Shown: positions 1-9,037, counted from the stretch's first letter. The stretch: DNA of 41,861 nucleotides from Deltaproteobacteria bacterium (GCA_947467385.1 CANIHJ010000006.1:1-41861); one strand, 5' to 3'. Notes: generated from the sequence alone by a model not told the origin. Program-made: numbers and translations.

Positions 1-543
1 ACGAGAGGCGACAAGCCCCGGGGCCATGGGTGAATTTCAGGGAGGAGACAACGTGCGGGGCAGGGAACAGAGCGAGCAGCCCCCTAGCACGTAAGGCCAC
101 AATAAAAAGACGAGCCAGCGAGTATTTTATCTCTATTGGTAACGGGGACCTGAGAAACGAAGGCCAGAAGACTTGAAGCGAACGCCTCAAACGTGCGACT
201 GAGAACTGGAATCATAGACGTCACATAAAAGTGATAAGTTGCTACAGGTGCAGATGTAGAATGGGGGCTAGAATAGGGGTAGCGCTTCCCTCACAAGGAG
301 GTGTTTCTTAAGGGGAAGCGAGAAAGCGGCCACACAGAGCGGCTTTTTACCGGATTTCATTGATGGGGACTGGTGCCGCTCAAAAGGTGTTCCGAAAGAG
401 GGGGTCGCTCTGCGTGGCATTTTACTGGGAGGGCAGAGAGAAGTCACCGTGAGACATGAGTTTTAGGGCAGCTAACTGTTGGTCGGCCGTATTTCCCCGG
501 GTCTTCGCATTGCCTTTCCCCGCCCATGCGCTATAAATTCGCA
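1..543. other. Gene-free leader stretch with many hairpins; candidate structured RNA
   Basis: No ORF of useful length is seen on either strand. The stretch carries a chain of self-complementary segments: 15-24 (GCCCC/GGGGC), 51-61 with 79-92 (ACGTGC and GGGGC pairing with GCCCC and GCACGT, CTA bulge), 164-167 with 206-209 (CCAG/CTGG) enclosing 186-189 with 200-203, 220-224 with 231-235, 242-246 with 255-259 (CTACA/TGTAG), 283-290 with 313-320 (CGCTTCCC/GGGAAGCG) and 329-343 with 404-418 (one mismatch plus a G-T pair). The plus strand is purine-rich, as many folded RNAs are. I cannot match it to RNase P RNA, tmRNA, 6S or SRP RNA by their conserved blocks. A group II intron fragment is possible but I see no domain V. 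Strand is assumed plus. Confidence 0.4.
510..537 (+). promoter_or_regulatory. Sigma70-like promoter of the first lipoprotein gene
   Basis: TTGCCT at 510-515 and TATAAA at 532-537 are separated by 16 bases. The -10 box ends six bases before an ATG at 544, so the predicted transcript would start at or next to the start codon. The promoter overlaps the earlier in-frame ATG at 526, which argues against that start. Confidence 0.45.
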
Positions 544-1017
544 ATGCATATGAGAAACCTATTCGTCATTTTCTCACTGGCTCTCGGCGTGGCGGGCTGT
601 GGCAGCGACGCCCCAACTTTCGCCGGCGTTTGGGATGGTTCCTTTACGACACTCGACAATGGCTGCCCATTTTCGGTTATTTCAGACATCAACCCCCTCT
701 TTCCGATGACCGTTACCGTTGACGAGAACGATGTGTTTAAGGTTGTTACGGTGGACGGGAACGTTGCGACCGGCGGCCAGGGGGATGGGGAAACGATCAG
801 CTTCCTCGCCACCTTCCAGAAATTCGATAGGTATGGCTCTATTTCTCCGTACACGTGCGACTCGACTGAGACGCAGGTGGGGTATCTCACACAGGGCAGT
901 TCAAAGGCTGAGGTGACCATCACCTCATACTTCAACAACTGCAACACGCCGGACTCGACCAGTGAGGCGATAAGCTGCGCGGCGATCTACTACGGCATGG
1001 CCGATCTCGTCGGCTAG
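544..1017 (+). CDS. Small lipoprotein of unknown function
   Basis: The 157-residue product begins with a short basic end, a hydrophobic stretch and a lipobox (LGVAGC, Cys19), so it should be exported and lipidated. The mature part is rich in beta-prone and Thr/Ser residues, starts with a G-x-W-x-G-like segment and has several Cys that could form disulfides. ATG codons at 526, 544 and 550 are in frame. I chose 544 because a TATAAA box lies between 526 and 544 and no Shine-Dalgarno sequence precedes any of them. Function is unknown; I recognise no family. Confidence 0.7.
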   Translation: MHMRNLFVIFSLALGVAGCGSDAPTFAGVWDGSFTTLDNGCPFSVISDINPLFPMTVTVDENDVFKVVTVDGNVATGGQGDGETISFLATFQKFDRYGSISPYTCDSTETQVGYLTQGSSKAEVTITSYFNNCNTPDSTSEAISCAAIYYGMADLVG

Positions 1018-1231
1018 GTATTGTTCTTGGGCAGTAAGGTGGTGCGGGCTTTTGCGTTCTCGCTCGAACCTGATTTTCTGATACCAACCAGCTCTCACTT
1101 CGCCGACCAGCGGTAACGCGTTGTGGTGCTCGTCATGGCTTGCCTGCCAGGAGAGCCTCGTCATGCAGAGCTTCCTGTGCCTGAGATTACATGACACAAT
1201 TGGCTGGTCGATTTCGAAGGGAGAGTTCCTC

Positions 1232-1699
1232 ATGAAAACAAAGATCGTTGCACTCCTTGTGGCCGCCGTTGTGGCCTCTCCGCGCTGTTTTGCGCAAGAT
1301 GCAGACGTAGATGGCGACGACACTCTCGCGCCACAGCGCCAGGATGCGCCGGATGACAGCAATAATCCGGGCGATGCTGATGACGATGATGACAATGAGC
1401 TCACGCCCGAGCAGAAGGAAGAGGACGCGGAACAGTTCAAGGAGTTCAACACCGCGGCCAACGAGGCGGCCGAGGATGGCGACTGGCAGAGGGCGATTGA
1501 TCTCTGGCAGCAAGCTATCCCGTACGATCACACGCCGTACGCCGGCTGCCAGGGAGCGCTTCAGCAGGTCTACATACGGGTTGCGCGGCACGTCATAGAT
1601 ATGATTCAGCGTGGGGATCTAGATCAGGACGGCTCCGTGAGCTGGTTCAAGGCTCGGGTGACTAATATCTGGGGCAATACGCCCTGCAATACGCCGTAG
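1232..1699 (+). CDS. Secreted acidic protein with an EF-hand/dockerin-like loop
   Basis: The 155-residue product has a clear signal peptide (MKTKIVALLVAAVVASPRCFA, cleavage before QDAD). An acidic, low-complexity segment dominated by Asp, Asn and Glu follows at about residues 24-60. Next comes a helical stretch that could be a TPR-like hairpin (EFNTAANEAAEDGDWQRAIDLW). Near the C-terminus DLDQDGSVSWFK fits a calcium-binding DxDxDG loop. The ATG at 1232 follows a good ribosome site (GAAGGGAGAG); upstream in-frame starts would add 37 residues before the signal peptide. A periplasmic or outer-surface calcium-binding role is inference. Confidence 0.7.
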   Translation: MKTKIVALLVAAVVASPRCFAQDADVDGDDTLAPQRQDAPDDSNNPGDADDDDDNELTPEQKEEDAEQFKEFNTAANEAAEDGDWQRAIDLWQQAIPYDHTPYAGCQGALQQVYIRVARHVIDMIQRGDLDQDGSVSWFKARVTNIWGNTPCNTP

Positions 1700-1760
1700 C
1701 CCTGCGCGACACGCCGGACGCGATACCTCTGCATTAGGTGTGTAGGCTGAAGGGGGTAGG

Positions 1761-1832
1761 GAAGGCCAGCGTGCTTCTTCGTCTAACAGGTAAAACCTCT
1801 TAAACAGAAAGAGGCAACGCTGAGTGGCCTTC
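1761..1832. repeat. Nested hairpin between convergent genes
   Basis: GAAGGCC (1761-1767) pairs with GGCCTTC (1826-1832) and the adjacent AGCG with CGCT. CCTCTT (1796-1801) pairs with AAGAGG (1809-1814) inside the loop. It lies between the end of the acidic-protein gene and the end of the HTH gene, where a two-way terminator would sit, but there is no long T-run. Confidence 0.5.
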
Positions 1833-1877
1833 CGAGTTGGTACAGGGTGCGACCGATGCCTGGGATTGCAGTAGTGC

Positions 1878-2405
1878 TTATCCGGCAAGCAGTCGCTTTA
1901 CGGCCAACGGCAGTTGCGTTTCTATCGAGTCACGACTCACCACATCGCGCGCTCCCTCAACCATAAAGTCGGGGAGTGGCGAAATGACTGCAGCCGGAAT
2001 CTGTTGGGGACCGAAGCAGGTTTTGGCGAGTATCGCTCGCGCGGCATCCTCGCCTACATTCCAGTCGATGATGACAGCACGGGGGCAGTCAGTCTCCCAA
2101 GAGAATCCTGCCTCGAAGAGAGACAGGCACCTGATTGGCGCATCCCCAATTGAAAGCTTTTGGGCGGTGGAGCACAGGTCGCTGTCGTTTGATACGAGGA
2201 TGATAGGCGACGTGCCTGTCGGAAGCCGATCCATGGGGATCTCGTTCCGAATCATGAAGTCACGAAGATCCTTCTCCTCAATCCTGCGAAAGCGCGACCC
2301 GGGCACTCTCCACGCCTTGAGCAATCCCCTGTCGACTAACTTAATGATCGACTGGGTTGACGTGTACGTGATGTATCCCGCCTCGCCGGTGGAAAAAACG
2401 GCCAT
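1878..2405 (-). CDS. BldC/MerR-type HTH fused to a receiver-like domain
   Basis: The 175-residue protein starts with a compact winged HTH of the excisionase/BldC type at about residues 5-58: TSTQSIIKLVDRGLLKAWRV, then a GSRFRRI turn and a DLRDFM helix. A second domain at about 67-173 resembles a response-regulator receiver. It keeps a candidate phosphoacceptor Asp114 (VIIDWN) and a Ser142 at the switch position. The acidic pair is reduced to Asn-Asp (73-74), and the conserved Lys appears to be replaced in VVSRDS (155-160). It is probably a DNA-binding regulator with a non-canonical or unphosphorylated receiver. AGAAGGAGAG directly precedes the ATG at 2405, so the longer ORF start (nine extra residues) is unlikely. 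No histidine kinase is nearby. Confidence 0.75.
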   Translation of the reverse strand: MAVFSTGEAGYITYTSTQSIIKLVDRGLLKAWRVPGSRFRRIEEKDLRDFMIRNEIPMDRLPTGTSPIILVSNDSDLCSTAQKLSIGDAPIRCLSLFEAGFSWETDCPRAVIIDWNVGEDAARAILAKTCFGPQQIPAAVISPLPDFMVEGARDVVSRDSIETQLPLAVKRLLAG

Positions 2406-2624
2406 ATGGGCTCTCCTTCTGTAGGGTAACAAAACCTATGTCGAAGCACGCTGCGCTTCCCGAGGGCTGCGGCTGGCCGCCAGCGCCGAGGAAGGGCAGT
2501 TGCATGCTTTGCCCGAGCCAGGAGTGAGAAAGATCGAAGGGTGCAACGCCGCGCGAGGCCCAGCACACCAGTCGTTGGAAGATATCTGACACGCGAGGCC
2601 GAAAAGCAACAAGATTTTGCCGTC

Positions 2625-5600
2625 TCAGCCATTTTCAGCGCGGCCGAGGCCTGAAGCCACGTCCCGCACGAGCACGCAGCCATCGGCTATCTGGTAGCCG
2701 TTGAATGAGGAATTCGGACCGGTTGTATCGAGACGAACAAGCTCGCAATCCCGGTAAGTGGGCCGTATGTATGCCGCTAGGGAGGGACGATTCGTTTGGG
2801 CCCCACCCGAAACTGCCTCGTTCGGGATGACGATCTTTGTGACTCCCTGGGCCTGCGCGTATGGAACAACCACGTCATCTATAAAGCGCTCAAAGAAGCT
2901 GTCAGGCTTAAGGGCCGTGATGAAATTCTGGGTTGGGTTAAGGCCCCGTATAACGAAGGTGTTATTGCCTGCGGTGTCCTTGACCTTGAGCAGGATGCAG
3001 GCCCCAACGACCCTCTTGCGCGACTCATTGTCGGCGTTGCGAACGAACATGAGGGCAGTCGCGTTCGGGTACCGGGCCATGATGTCTTGTTCGCGCGCCC
3101 AGCACGCAGAGCAGTTGTATCCCGACAGCTCGCCGAGCAGCCCGCGAGTGGGATGGACAAGTATCTTTTCGCTGCCGGCGGTCCCGATTGAATTGAGCTT
3201 CTTGAGGTCCTCCTGAAAAGGCAGCGTGCCGACGGAGGCCTGAATTGAAGCGAGCTGCTGTTGGGTTACCTTGCGAAAAGCAGGCTGGGCAAGAGCCTCA
3301 TTCTTGAGGTTGGTGTTCACAAGGGCCACGATCGACTCCAGGGCTTCCTTGGATGGGGCGCTGCTCAGGAGCCCAAAGAGAGGCGCTTCATCGCTCAGCT
3401 CGTCTAGCCCGAGCCTGAGCGAGATGCGGCGCAGGGAGGGGCTCGACACTGGGTTCTCCTTCTGCCTGAATTCACTTAAGCCCCCCATGAGTCCAAGTAT
3501 AGAGCTGTCTTCGTCTAGCTTCGTAAGGATGCCCTCGATGCGCGCAAGCTCGCGCTCGCGCCCACTGCGCTGTGCGGAAGTCATCTCTGCGCCCGAGGCG
3601 AGGGCGCGTGCAATTGCATCTCGCTCGCTTGAGAGCATCTTGGAGGCGAGCTTGTGCTCGGAGTCGACAACCTCACTCAGCGTCTTTCCGCGCACCGCCT
3701 GAAGATCTCCCACAAAGAGCTTGTAGCGATTGGCCGTTGGCTCCGAAAACGAGAAGGCCCGAATCCTTTCGGCATCGAGGCAGTCAACCGTGAAGGCTTT
3801 GTCGAAGAACCCAGGCTCTAGGGGCTTAACACGGCCCTCTGATGCTGAGGAGTTGAACTTTTTGGTCGCCGCGCTCATGTCGTAGGGGCCTGCGCCATAC
3901 CCGATAAAGGCGGATAGCAGCTCCTCGTCGAGCTCCGACTCTATCGGGATAGCAGCTTCGCTCGTCAGGAGCTGCTCCCGAATGCCTGCTATTCGAAGCT
4001 TGAGCTCGCTAATAACGCGGGTGTCGATGTGCTTGAGGCCGAATTCCTGTAGGTCCTGCGCTCGTTCTGGATGTCCGATCGCCCGGAAGGCGCGATAGAG
4101 CGTCGGGGCTGGCAGGGCGTAGAAGTGCCGCTGGAACTCCAGCATGGATCGCAGCTCGCCCCGCAAAGAGAAGTCTTCGGAGTCGAGGAAGTCGGCTTTA
4201 CCGTGCCCGATGTTGGCGGCATGCGACTGCCATGCATCGAGGGAGCTGGCACCTTCCTTGGCGAAAGCTGGGAGCATCTCAGCAAGTACCGGCAGGCCCT
4301 CCTCGGTCAGCCACCCTGCCCTGGCGAGGAGCGGAATGCCTGATTGGAGGAGGCCGGAGTGGTCCTGGCCATCAGGGAAGAGGTTGAGCAGAGTGGGGAG
4401 GCTCTTTTCGGAGAAGAGGAGAGCGGGGTCGTAGCGGTCGTGGGGAAGTGCCCTTGCGGCTTGGGCAGCGGAGCTCAGGGGGCCAAGAGCCTTGTCGAGG
4501 GCCTCAGAGATGGGGGTGAGGGACCTTCCCTGTCGGGCCACGTCGGCGATTATCTTAGCCATCGATTCGAGCCAGTTTGCGGAGCCGCTGCCATCCGTGT
4601 CGAGCATGCCAGCGCGCCGCTGCGCATCACACAGCTTTGTGATAGTGCGGCAGGCATCATCAAAACTGCCTGCCGTAAAGGGCTCTTCTCGTTCGGATAA
4701 CAGGATCGCCTCTACGATGATGCCCGACAGGGACAAGGCTTCCTCGCGGGTTCTGGCAGCTGTAAATGTATGGCGCTCAAGCGTTTCAGCGAGGTTCGCC
4801 ACCCGGCCAAAACGGGCAACATGCTCCCATTCGAGTATGCGCCAACACCGACTGACCTTGAATATGTCGGGGCTGTCGTCCCCGGAGCGGTTCGAGCCCT
4901 TTAACTCTTTTGAGTGAAGAAGCCCATTTTTGGAGAGCCAATCCAGGGCATCAAGCGACCTCGCCATTTCCTCGCCGGAGAGCGAGAAGCAACGGGCGAG
5001 CCTGGCGCGGATACCAGGGTCCCCAATAGTCTCGGGCTGCAGAATCCAAAAGAGCTTCTCGAGCGCCGCGTCAGCGTCCTGCCACCGGCTCCACTTCGAC
5101 TGCGGGATAGCCACCTTCTCCATGAGCCGCAGGCAGAGCTCGGCCGGCCACCGTGAAGAGTAGAACTTGCGCGTTTCGAGAAGCCGCAGCAGCTCCCGAT
5201 CGAGGGCCTCGGGGCTGTCCTTATCGACAAGGTCGCGCAGTGCCATGATCGTTTCTGTCCCGAGCTCAACCCGAACCTGGCCCAGGACGCTGACCCCGAA
5301 TTGGAGCTCCGAGGGGCTGCCGTGCTTGATGTAGTGGAGCGCAAGCTGCTCGACATGGCGCCAAAACGGCTCGTTCAAGGGGTTGTCGTAGGAGCGAAAA
5401 ACGTCCTGGCCGTGTTCGCGCAGAAGGGACACCGCGCTATAGAGGCTCGGGCAGGGAAAGTCCCGCATCGCCTCAACTCGCTCATCGGGGATCGATAGGA
5501 GAGCCTTGACGAGGATGCTCGGCTCCGCTGGGGAGGACGAAGAGATAAATGGACACTCCCCGGAGAAGCCCGGCTCGCGCAGGGAATTGAGCAGCAGAAA

Positions 5601-7112
5601 GGGGGCGTGCCGCGCCGGATCGCAGTACTTTGCGAATGTGTACCCCAGCTGGATCGTCTTCTCCTGGTGCTCCCGGCTCACCAGGATAATAGACAGGGCC
5701 GAATCTGCGATCTCCAGGCGAACACGAGAAAGAGAGGCTGGCGAGAGATTAATCGTCGTTCCATCGAGGCCCCGAAAAGCCGCCTCGGCTAGGGAAATAA
5801 CGCCGGGGTCGCCGAGGAGATCGTGGTACAGGGGCGGCGTGTTGTCTGGTGGAAGGGCAGGTATTGAGCTAATGAGAGCCTGCACCTCATGCCTGGTGTC
5901 GTATGGCAGTTCGTTGATGCCGGCTGATAAGAGGGTCCTCAACGAGTCAGCCGCCGGTGCGAGGCAGTCGCCCAGCGCTATACGGTGAAGGGCCTGCGAG
6001 CTGGCATGCAGGCATTGGCGCGGATTTGATCCGACACATCGAGCGAAAAAATCCTCAACGTCGCACTGGCTTGGTGATGAGTTGTTGCCATGCCTCGGCT
6101 CCGCCATCACCGGCTGGGCAACGATGTCGTCGAGAAGTGCGATCGCTGCCGTTCTGCAGTCCTCATTATCATGTAGGCGCCCATACGTCGGCGTCGCCAT
6201 GAGGCGCTCCTTAAGCATGCTACGCAGTATCGCGCTAGAAGACGGTGAACCGGGAGGGCTGTCTTGGTTCGTGATCCGCTCCGCTATATGCGCGGGAGAG
6301 ATTTGCTCAAGCGAAGAGCGCAGCTCGCCGACCAGGGAGCTCGATATTGCGATGAGCGACCTTCTTACTTGTGTTTCGTTGTCTAGGTGAAGCTCGATGG
6401 AAAACGCAGGATGGCGGCGGATGTCGTCCTGTAGCGAGTGGGAATCCAGGGCTCGATACATTTTCTCTTCGGTACGGAACTTCTCAACACGCTCCTGGGC
6501 TGCTCTGAGCGCGGCTGGCGCAAAGAGGCCCCTCAGGCCTAATGCTCCGCGTGCATGTGCCACATCATCCAAGGCTCTCCTGAGCGACTGGTTGAAGAGT
6601 TGCTCGGTGTGGTGGCCACGTTCTATGAGGAAGCGGCTCTTGAGAAGGGGCTGGAGGAGGCCTATCTCTTCGAGCTTGAGGTTGATGCTGTTGTGACAAG
6701 CCTTAACATCGTGTGGGAGCCTGCACAGGTCGACGGCCCTTTTGGCGAATTCCTTTCCGCTCCCCTGCGTCGAGAAGGAGTCGCGAGAGCATGTGAGAGC
6801 CGCAGCGAAAAACCGTTCTTTACGCTGGAATGCTACCTTTTGGCTGAGAAGTTCGCAGCACTCGCGCAACAGCTTTTGCTCGGTACCCTGAAGTTCGGCC
6901 AGGGTCGCTCCGCAAGCCTGCGCATCCAGATTCGTGCGGCTATGGTCCTCTCTTTTGAGGCAATCACGGTCATGCACTGAGCGCATGAGCCGATGAAACT
7001 CCTTGAAGGCGTCGCCAACCTCGCGGATAGCGGCCGACGCTCGCGAGATGTTTTCCCGCTCGGCTAAGAAGGAAACGGGGCGCTGCGACAGTTCTGGGTT
7101 GTTTGACACCAT
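2625..7112 (-). CDS. Giant soluble protein of unknown function (1495 aa)
   Basis: One uninterrupted frame encodes 1495 residues. There is no signal peptide and no evident membrane segment, so it is probably cytoplasmic. Most of the length looks alpha-helical, with Leu/Ala-rich, repeat-like helices reminiscent of HEAT or TPR solenoids but without a clear period. The last 190 residues differ: a Cys pair (GYNCSACWARE), then alternating beta and alpha segments with GACILLKVKD, FVIRGLNPTQNF and KIVIPNEA. This could be a GNAT-like or other alpha/beta domain; the family is not recognised. The ATG at 7112 lacks a good ribosome site. It is divergent from the HELTH-motif gene, and the two share a 203-base intergenic region. 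Function unknown. Confidence 0.75.
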   Translation of the reverse strand: MVSNNPELSQRPVSFLAERENISRASAAIREVGDAFKEFHRLMRSVHDRDCLKREDHSRTNLDAQACGATLAELQGTEQKLLRECCELLSQKVAFQRKERFFAAALTCSRDSFSTQGSGKEFAKRAVDLCRLPHDVKACHNSINLKLEEIGLLQPLLKSRFLIERGHHTEQLFNQSLRRALDDVAHARGALGLRGLFAPAALRAAQERVEKFRTEEKMYRALDSHSLQDDIRRHPAFSIELHLDNETQVRRSLIAISSSLVGELRSSLEQISPAHIAERITNQDSPPGSPSSSAILRSMLKERLMATPTYGRLHDNEDCRTAAIALLDDIVAQPVMAEPRHGNNSSPSQCDVEDFFARCVGSNPRQCLHASSQALHRIALGDCLAPAADSLRTLLSAGINELPYDTRHEVQALISSIPALPPDNTPPLYHDLLGDPGVISLAEAAFRGLDGTTINLSPASLSRVRLEIADSALSIILVSREHQEKTIQLGYTFAKYCDPARHAPFLLLNSLREPGFSGECPFISSSSPAEPSILVKALLSIPDERVEAMRDFPCPSLYSAVSLLREHGQDVFRSYDNPLNEPFWRHVEQLALHYIKHGSPSELQFGVSVLGQVRVELGTETIMALRDLVDKDSPEALDRELLRLLETRKFYSSRWPAELCLRLMEKVAIPQSKWSRWQDADAALEKLFWILQPETIGDPGIRARLARCFSLSGEEMARSLDALDWLSKNGLLHSKELKGSNRSGDDSPDIFKVSRCWRILEWEHVARFGRVANLAETLERHTFTAARTREEALSLSGIIVEAILLSEREEPFTAGSFDDACRTITKLCDAQRRAGMLDTDGSGSANWLESMAKIIADVARQGRSLTPISEALDKALGPLSSAAQAARALPHDRYDPALLFSEKSLPTLLNLFPDGQDHSGLLQSGIPLLARAGWLTEEGLPVLAEMLPAFAKEGASSLDAWQSHAANIGHGKADFLDSEDFSLRGELRSMLEFQRHFYALPAPTLYRAFRAIGHPERAQDLQEFGLKHIDTRVISELKLRIAGIREQLLTSEAAIPIESELDEELLSAFIGYGAGPYDMSAATKKFNSSASEGRVKPLEPGFFDKAFTVDCLDAERIRAFSFSEPTANRYKLFVGDLQAVRGKTLSEVVDSEHKLASKMLSSERDAIARALASGAEMTSAQRSGRERELARIEGILTKLDEDSSILGLMGGLSEFRQKENPVSSPSLRRISLRLGLDELSDEAPLFGLLSSAPSKEALESIVALVNTNLKNEALAQPAFRKVTQQQLASIQASVGTLPFQEDLKKLNSIGTAGSEKILVHPTRGLLGELSGYNCSACWAREQDIMARYPNATALMFVRNADNESRKRVVGACILLKVKDTAGNNTFVIRGLNPTQNFITALKPDSFFERFIDDVVVPYAQAQGVTKIVIPNEAVSGGAQTNRPSLAAYIRPTYRDCELVRLDTTGPNSSFNGYQIADGCVLVRDVASGLGRAENG

Positions 7113-7280
7113 ACGAATTCGGAGACGGCAGGACGCGCTGGTTATTGGGCGTACGCGGGTTTCAGTGACTTAGCAGCAAACAAAAGGATGCCTAACACCC
7201 TAACAGGACTGGACGGGGGCGGAGGCGCCGCTGTTTGGGGGGGGGCAGGAGGTGCTCATAGCAGCGGGGAACAGGGCCTT

Positions 7281-7309
7281 TTGACTAGTGGCGTACGCGC
7301 CTCGATACT
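7281..7309 (+). promoter_or_regulatory. Sigma70-like promoter of the HELTH-motif gene
   Basis: TTGACT (7281-7286), a 17-base spacer and GATACT (7304-7309) are followed by six bases and the ATG at 7316. This geometry predicts a leaderless transcript. Confidence 0.5.
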
Positions 7310-7315
7310 CGCAGG

Positions 7316-9037
7316 ATGCGCGACACCAACCGCACAAATCATCACGAACCCCCGCTCGAGACGCCAGCGTTATCGCGTGTTTCGTTTCAGCACGGGTTGC
7401 GCTCCGGAGGCGGGCCAGAGTTTGGCCATGATCTAGTCTCAAAAGAGATCGCGTGGTTGTGCAAGCGGGGTGACGTCAGCTTCGGCCTCTCGCTGAAGCA
7501 AAACAGGGATTATCTTGAGGCGCGCCGCTTTCTTGAGCAGCGCTACAAAGAGCTTGGGCTGCCATTCGATCCAGGAGGAACGCCCTTTGTGTATAGCTCT
7601 CCTCGCGATGGCTCGGGCATATGCATGACGCTGTCGCGATCTCCAGGGGTTCTGTATCAGCCGGGAGCGCAGCGTGAGCCGTGGGAGTCAGCAAGCCTAT
7701 GGGTGCATGAGCTTACGCACGCCACGGCCTCAGTCGCATGGGGTGCGGAGCGAGATGCGACCAAGCCTTCAGGATGGAAATTCACGATCTCACGCGCTGG
7801 ATGCATGCTTAAGCCAAAAGCGAACGGGGCTCTTGGGCTCATATTTGAGGAGTATGCTGCATGCGCCAACCAGTCTCTCTACATGGCCTCATTGGGCGAG
7901 CTGCAGGAAGCCCGACCTGAGAAGATCTGCAACCTGCCGATCGGACGGCATTCTGAGGCTGACGTGAGGCTTTTTAAAATCCTCAAGCGCCTGAGTGACC
8001 CCGGTATGTATGCCGAGACGGAGAGTTCCGGCAGAGCGCGGGCGTGGGAGCGTGCGCTTGTGCGGGACAAGACACGGCTGGGAGTGCCCATCGAGGCTAT
8101 TTCGTGGACGGATTCCGCCGGCAAAGAAAGAGCCTCCTTATACCATCTGGTGTCACTTCTCGATGGCCTCGCAATCGAGGTGTATCCGGACCTTTCCCCC
8201 GCTGCGGCTGCCGAGCGCTTTCGGGAGCTCGCGGTGAAGGCGCAGGTAACGGGCAAGATGCCGCAGCTGCTTGTTCCGATCAGGGAGGCGCTGGGCCACG
8301 ACGCGCTCAAGTTCCTGCTTGAGTGGGGCCAGAGCCTTGAGCGGATAGCAAGCGGTGAGGAGTCGGCGCTGCTGGCGCTCTTTGTGCAAGCTGGTGCGCT
8401 TGGCAAGGAAGAAGCACGGGAGGTTCGGCGAGAGTTGCACGAGGCCCTGCGCGACAAGCGCAAGGGAGAGAGGGGGCGAGAGCCCTGTGAAAACGTCGAG
8501 GTTGAGCGCCTCATAGTTGCGGCACAGGAGCGGCGCTGGTCGTCATGGCTCGAGTCGAGATCTGCCGCGCTTATCAGGCGCGAGCCCGACCTGCACGCAT
8601 GCGCAGCGCAGGAGTTGAGGGCGGCCATGAAGGCAGGAGACCTAGGCCAGGCTGCCACAATCTTCTTGGCCGCGGGTTTTTCTGACGAGCAGCGCCCCAC
8701 CGCCTCACATGAGCAGCTTGAGGAGCAAGCTAGGCGACTCCTTGCTCAGGGACAGGTGCGTAGCTACCAGGGGCTGGTCGACGTGTTTCAGCCGGAGCGA
8801 GAGCTTGTTGCGCCGGGCGAGATCCGAGTCCTTCTTCACAATGCGGCGATACAGGCGCTTAGGGAGGATTTTATCGGAATTTTTTGTGATGTTGTGACGA
8901 GCCCGCTGTGCAACAGGGATGAGTTGCTCACCCCGCGGGTGCGGAGGCTGGTTGACGCGCAGCTTCAGCGCGAGATCCCCTTTATATTGAAGCTGAGGCT
9001 TGAGAGGGCCTTAGTGGGCGAAAGCCTGCCTGACTAG
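7316..9037 (+). CDS. Putative zinc metallopeptidase-like protein
   Basis: The 573-residue product contains a perfect HExxH motif (SLWVHELTHATASVAW, His131 to His135). A Glu pair about 43 residues later (GLIFEEYAACAN, Glu178/179) could supply the third zinc ligand, as in gluzincin peptidases. Cys residues at about 103, 163 and 183 flank this part. The C-terminal two thirds are helical and charged, with no recognised domain. There is no signal peptide, so the site of action is unclear. It is divergent from the 1495-residue protein and followed 216 bases later by an exported helical protein; a joint role is inference. Zinc binding and proteolysis are predicted from the motif only. Confidence 0.65.
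   Translation: MRDTNRTNHHEPPLETPALSRVSFQHGLRSGGGPEFGHDLVSKEIAWLCKRGDVSFGLSLKQNRDYLEARRFLEQRYKELGLPFDPGGTPFVYSSPRDGSGICMTLSRSPGVLYQPGAQREPWESASLWVHELTHATASVAWGAERDATKPSGWKFTISRAGCMLKPKANGALGLIFEEYAACANQSLYMASLGELQEARPEKICNLPIGRHSEADVRLFKILKRLSDPGMYAETESSGRARAWERALVRDKTRLGVPIEAISWTDSAGKERASLYHLVSLLDGLAIEVYPDLSPAAAAERFRELAVKAQVTGKMPQLLVPIREALGHDALKFLLEWGQSLERIASGEESALLALFVQAGALGKEEAREVRRELHEALRDKRKGERGREPCENVEVERLIVAAQERRWSSWLESRSAALIRREPDLHACAAQELRAAMKAGDLGQAATIFLAAGFSDEQRPTASHEQLEEQARRLLAQGQVRSYQGLVDVFQPERELVAPGEIRVLLHNAAIQALREDFIGIFCDVVTSPLCNRDELLTPRVRRLVDAQLQREIPFILKLRLERALVGESLPD

Noticed and set aside
1781-1787. GTCTAAC resembling an integron attC core (RYYYAAC)
   Set aside because: No matching GTTRRRY partner within normal distance and no integrase or cassette structure.
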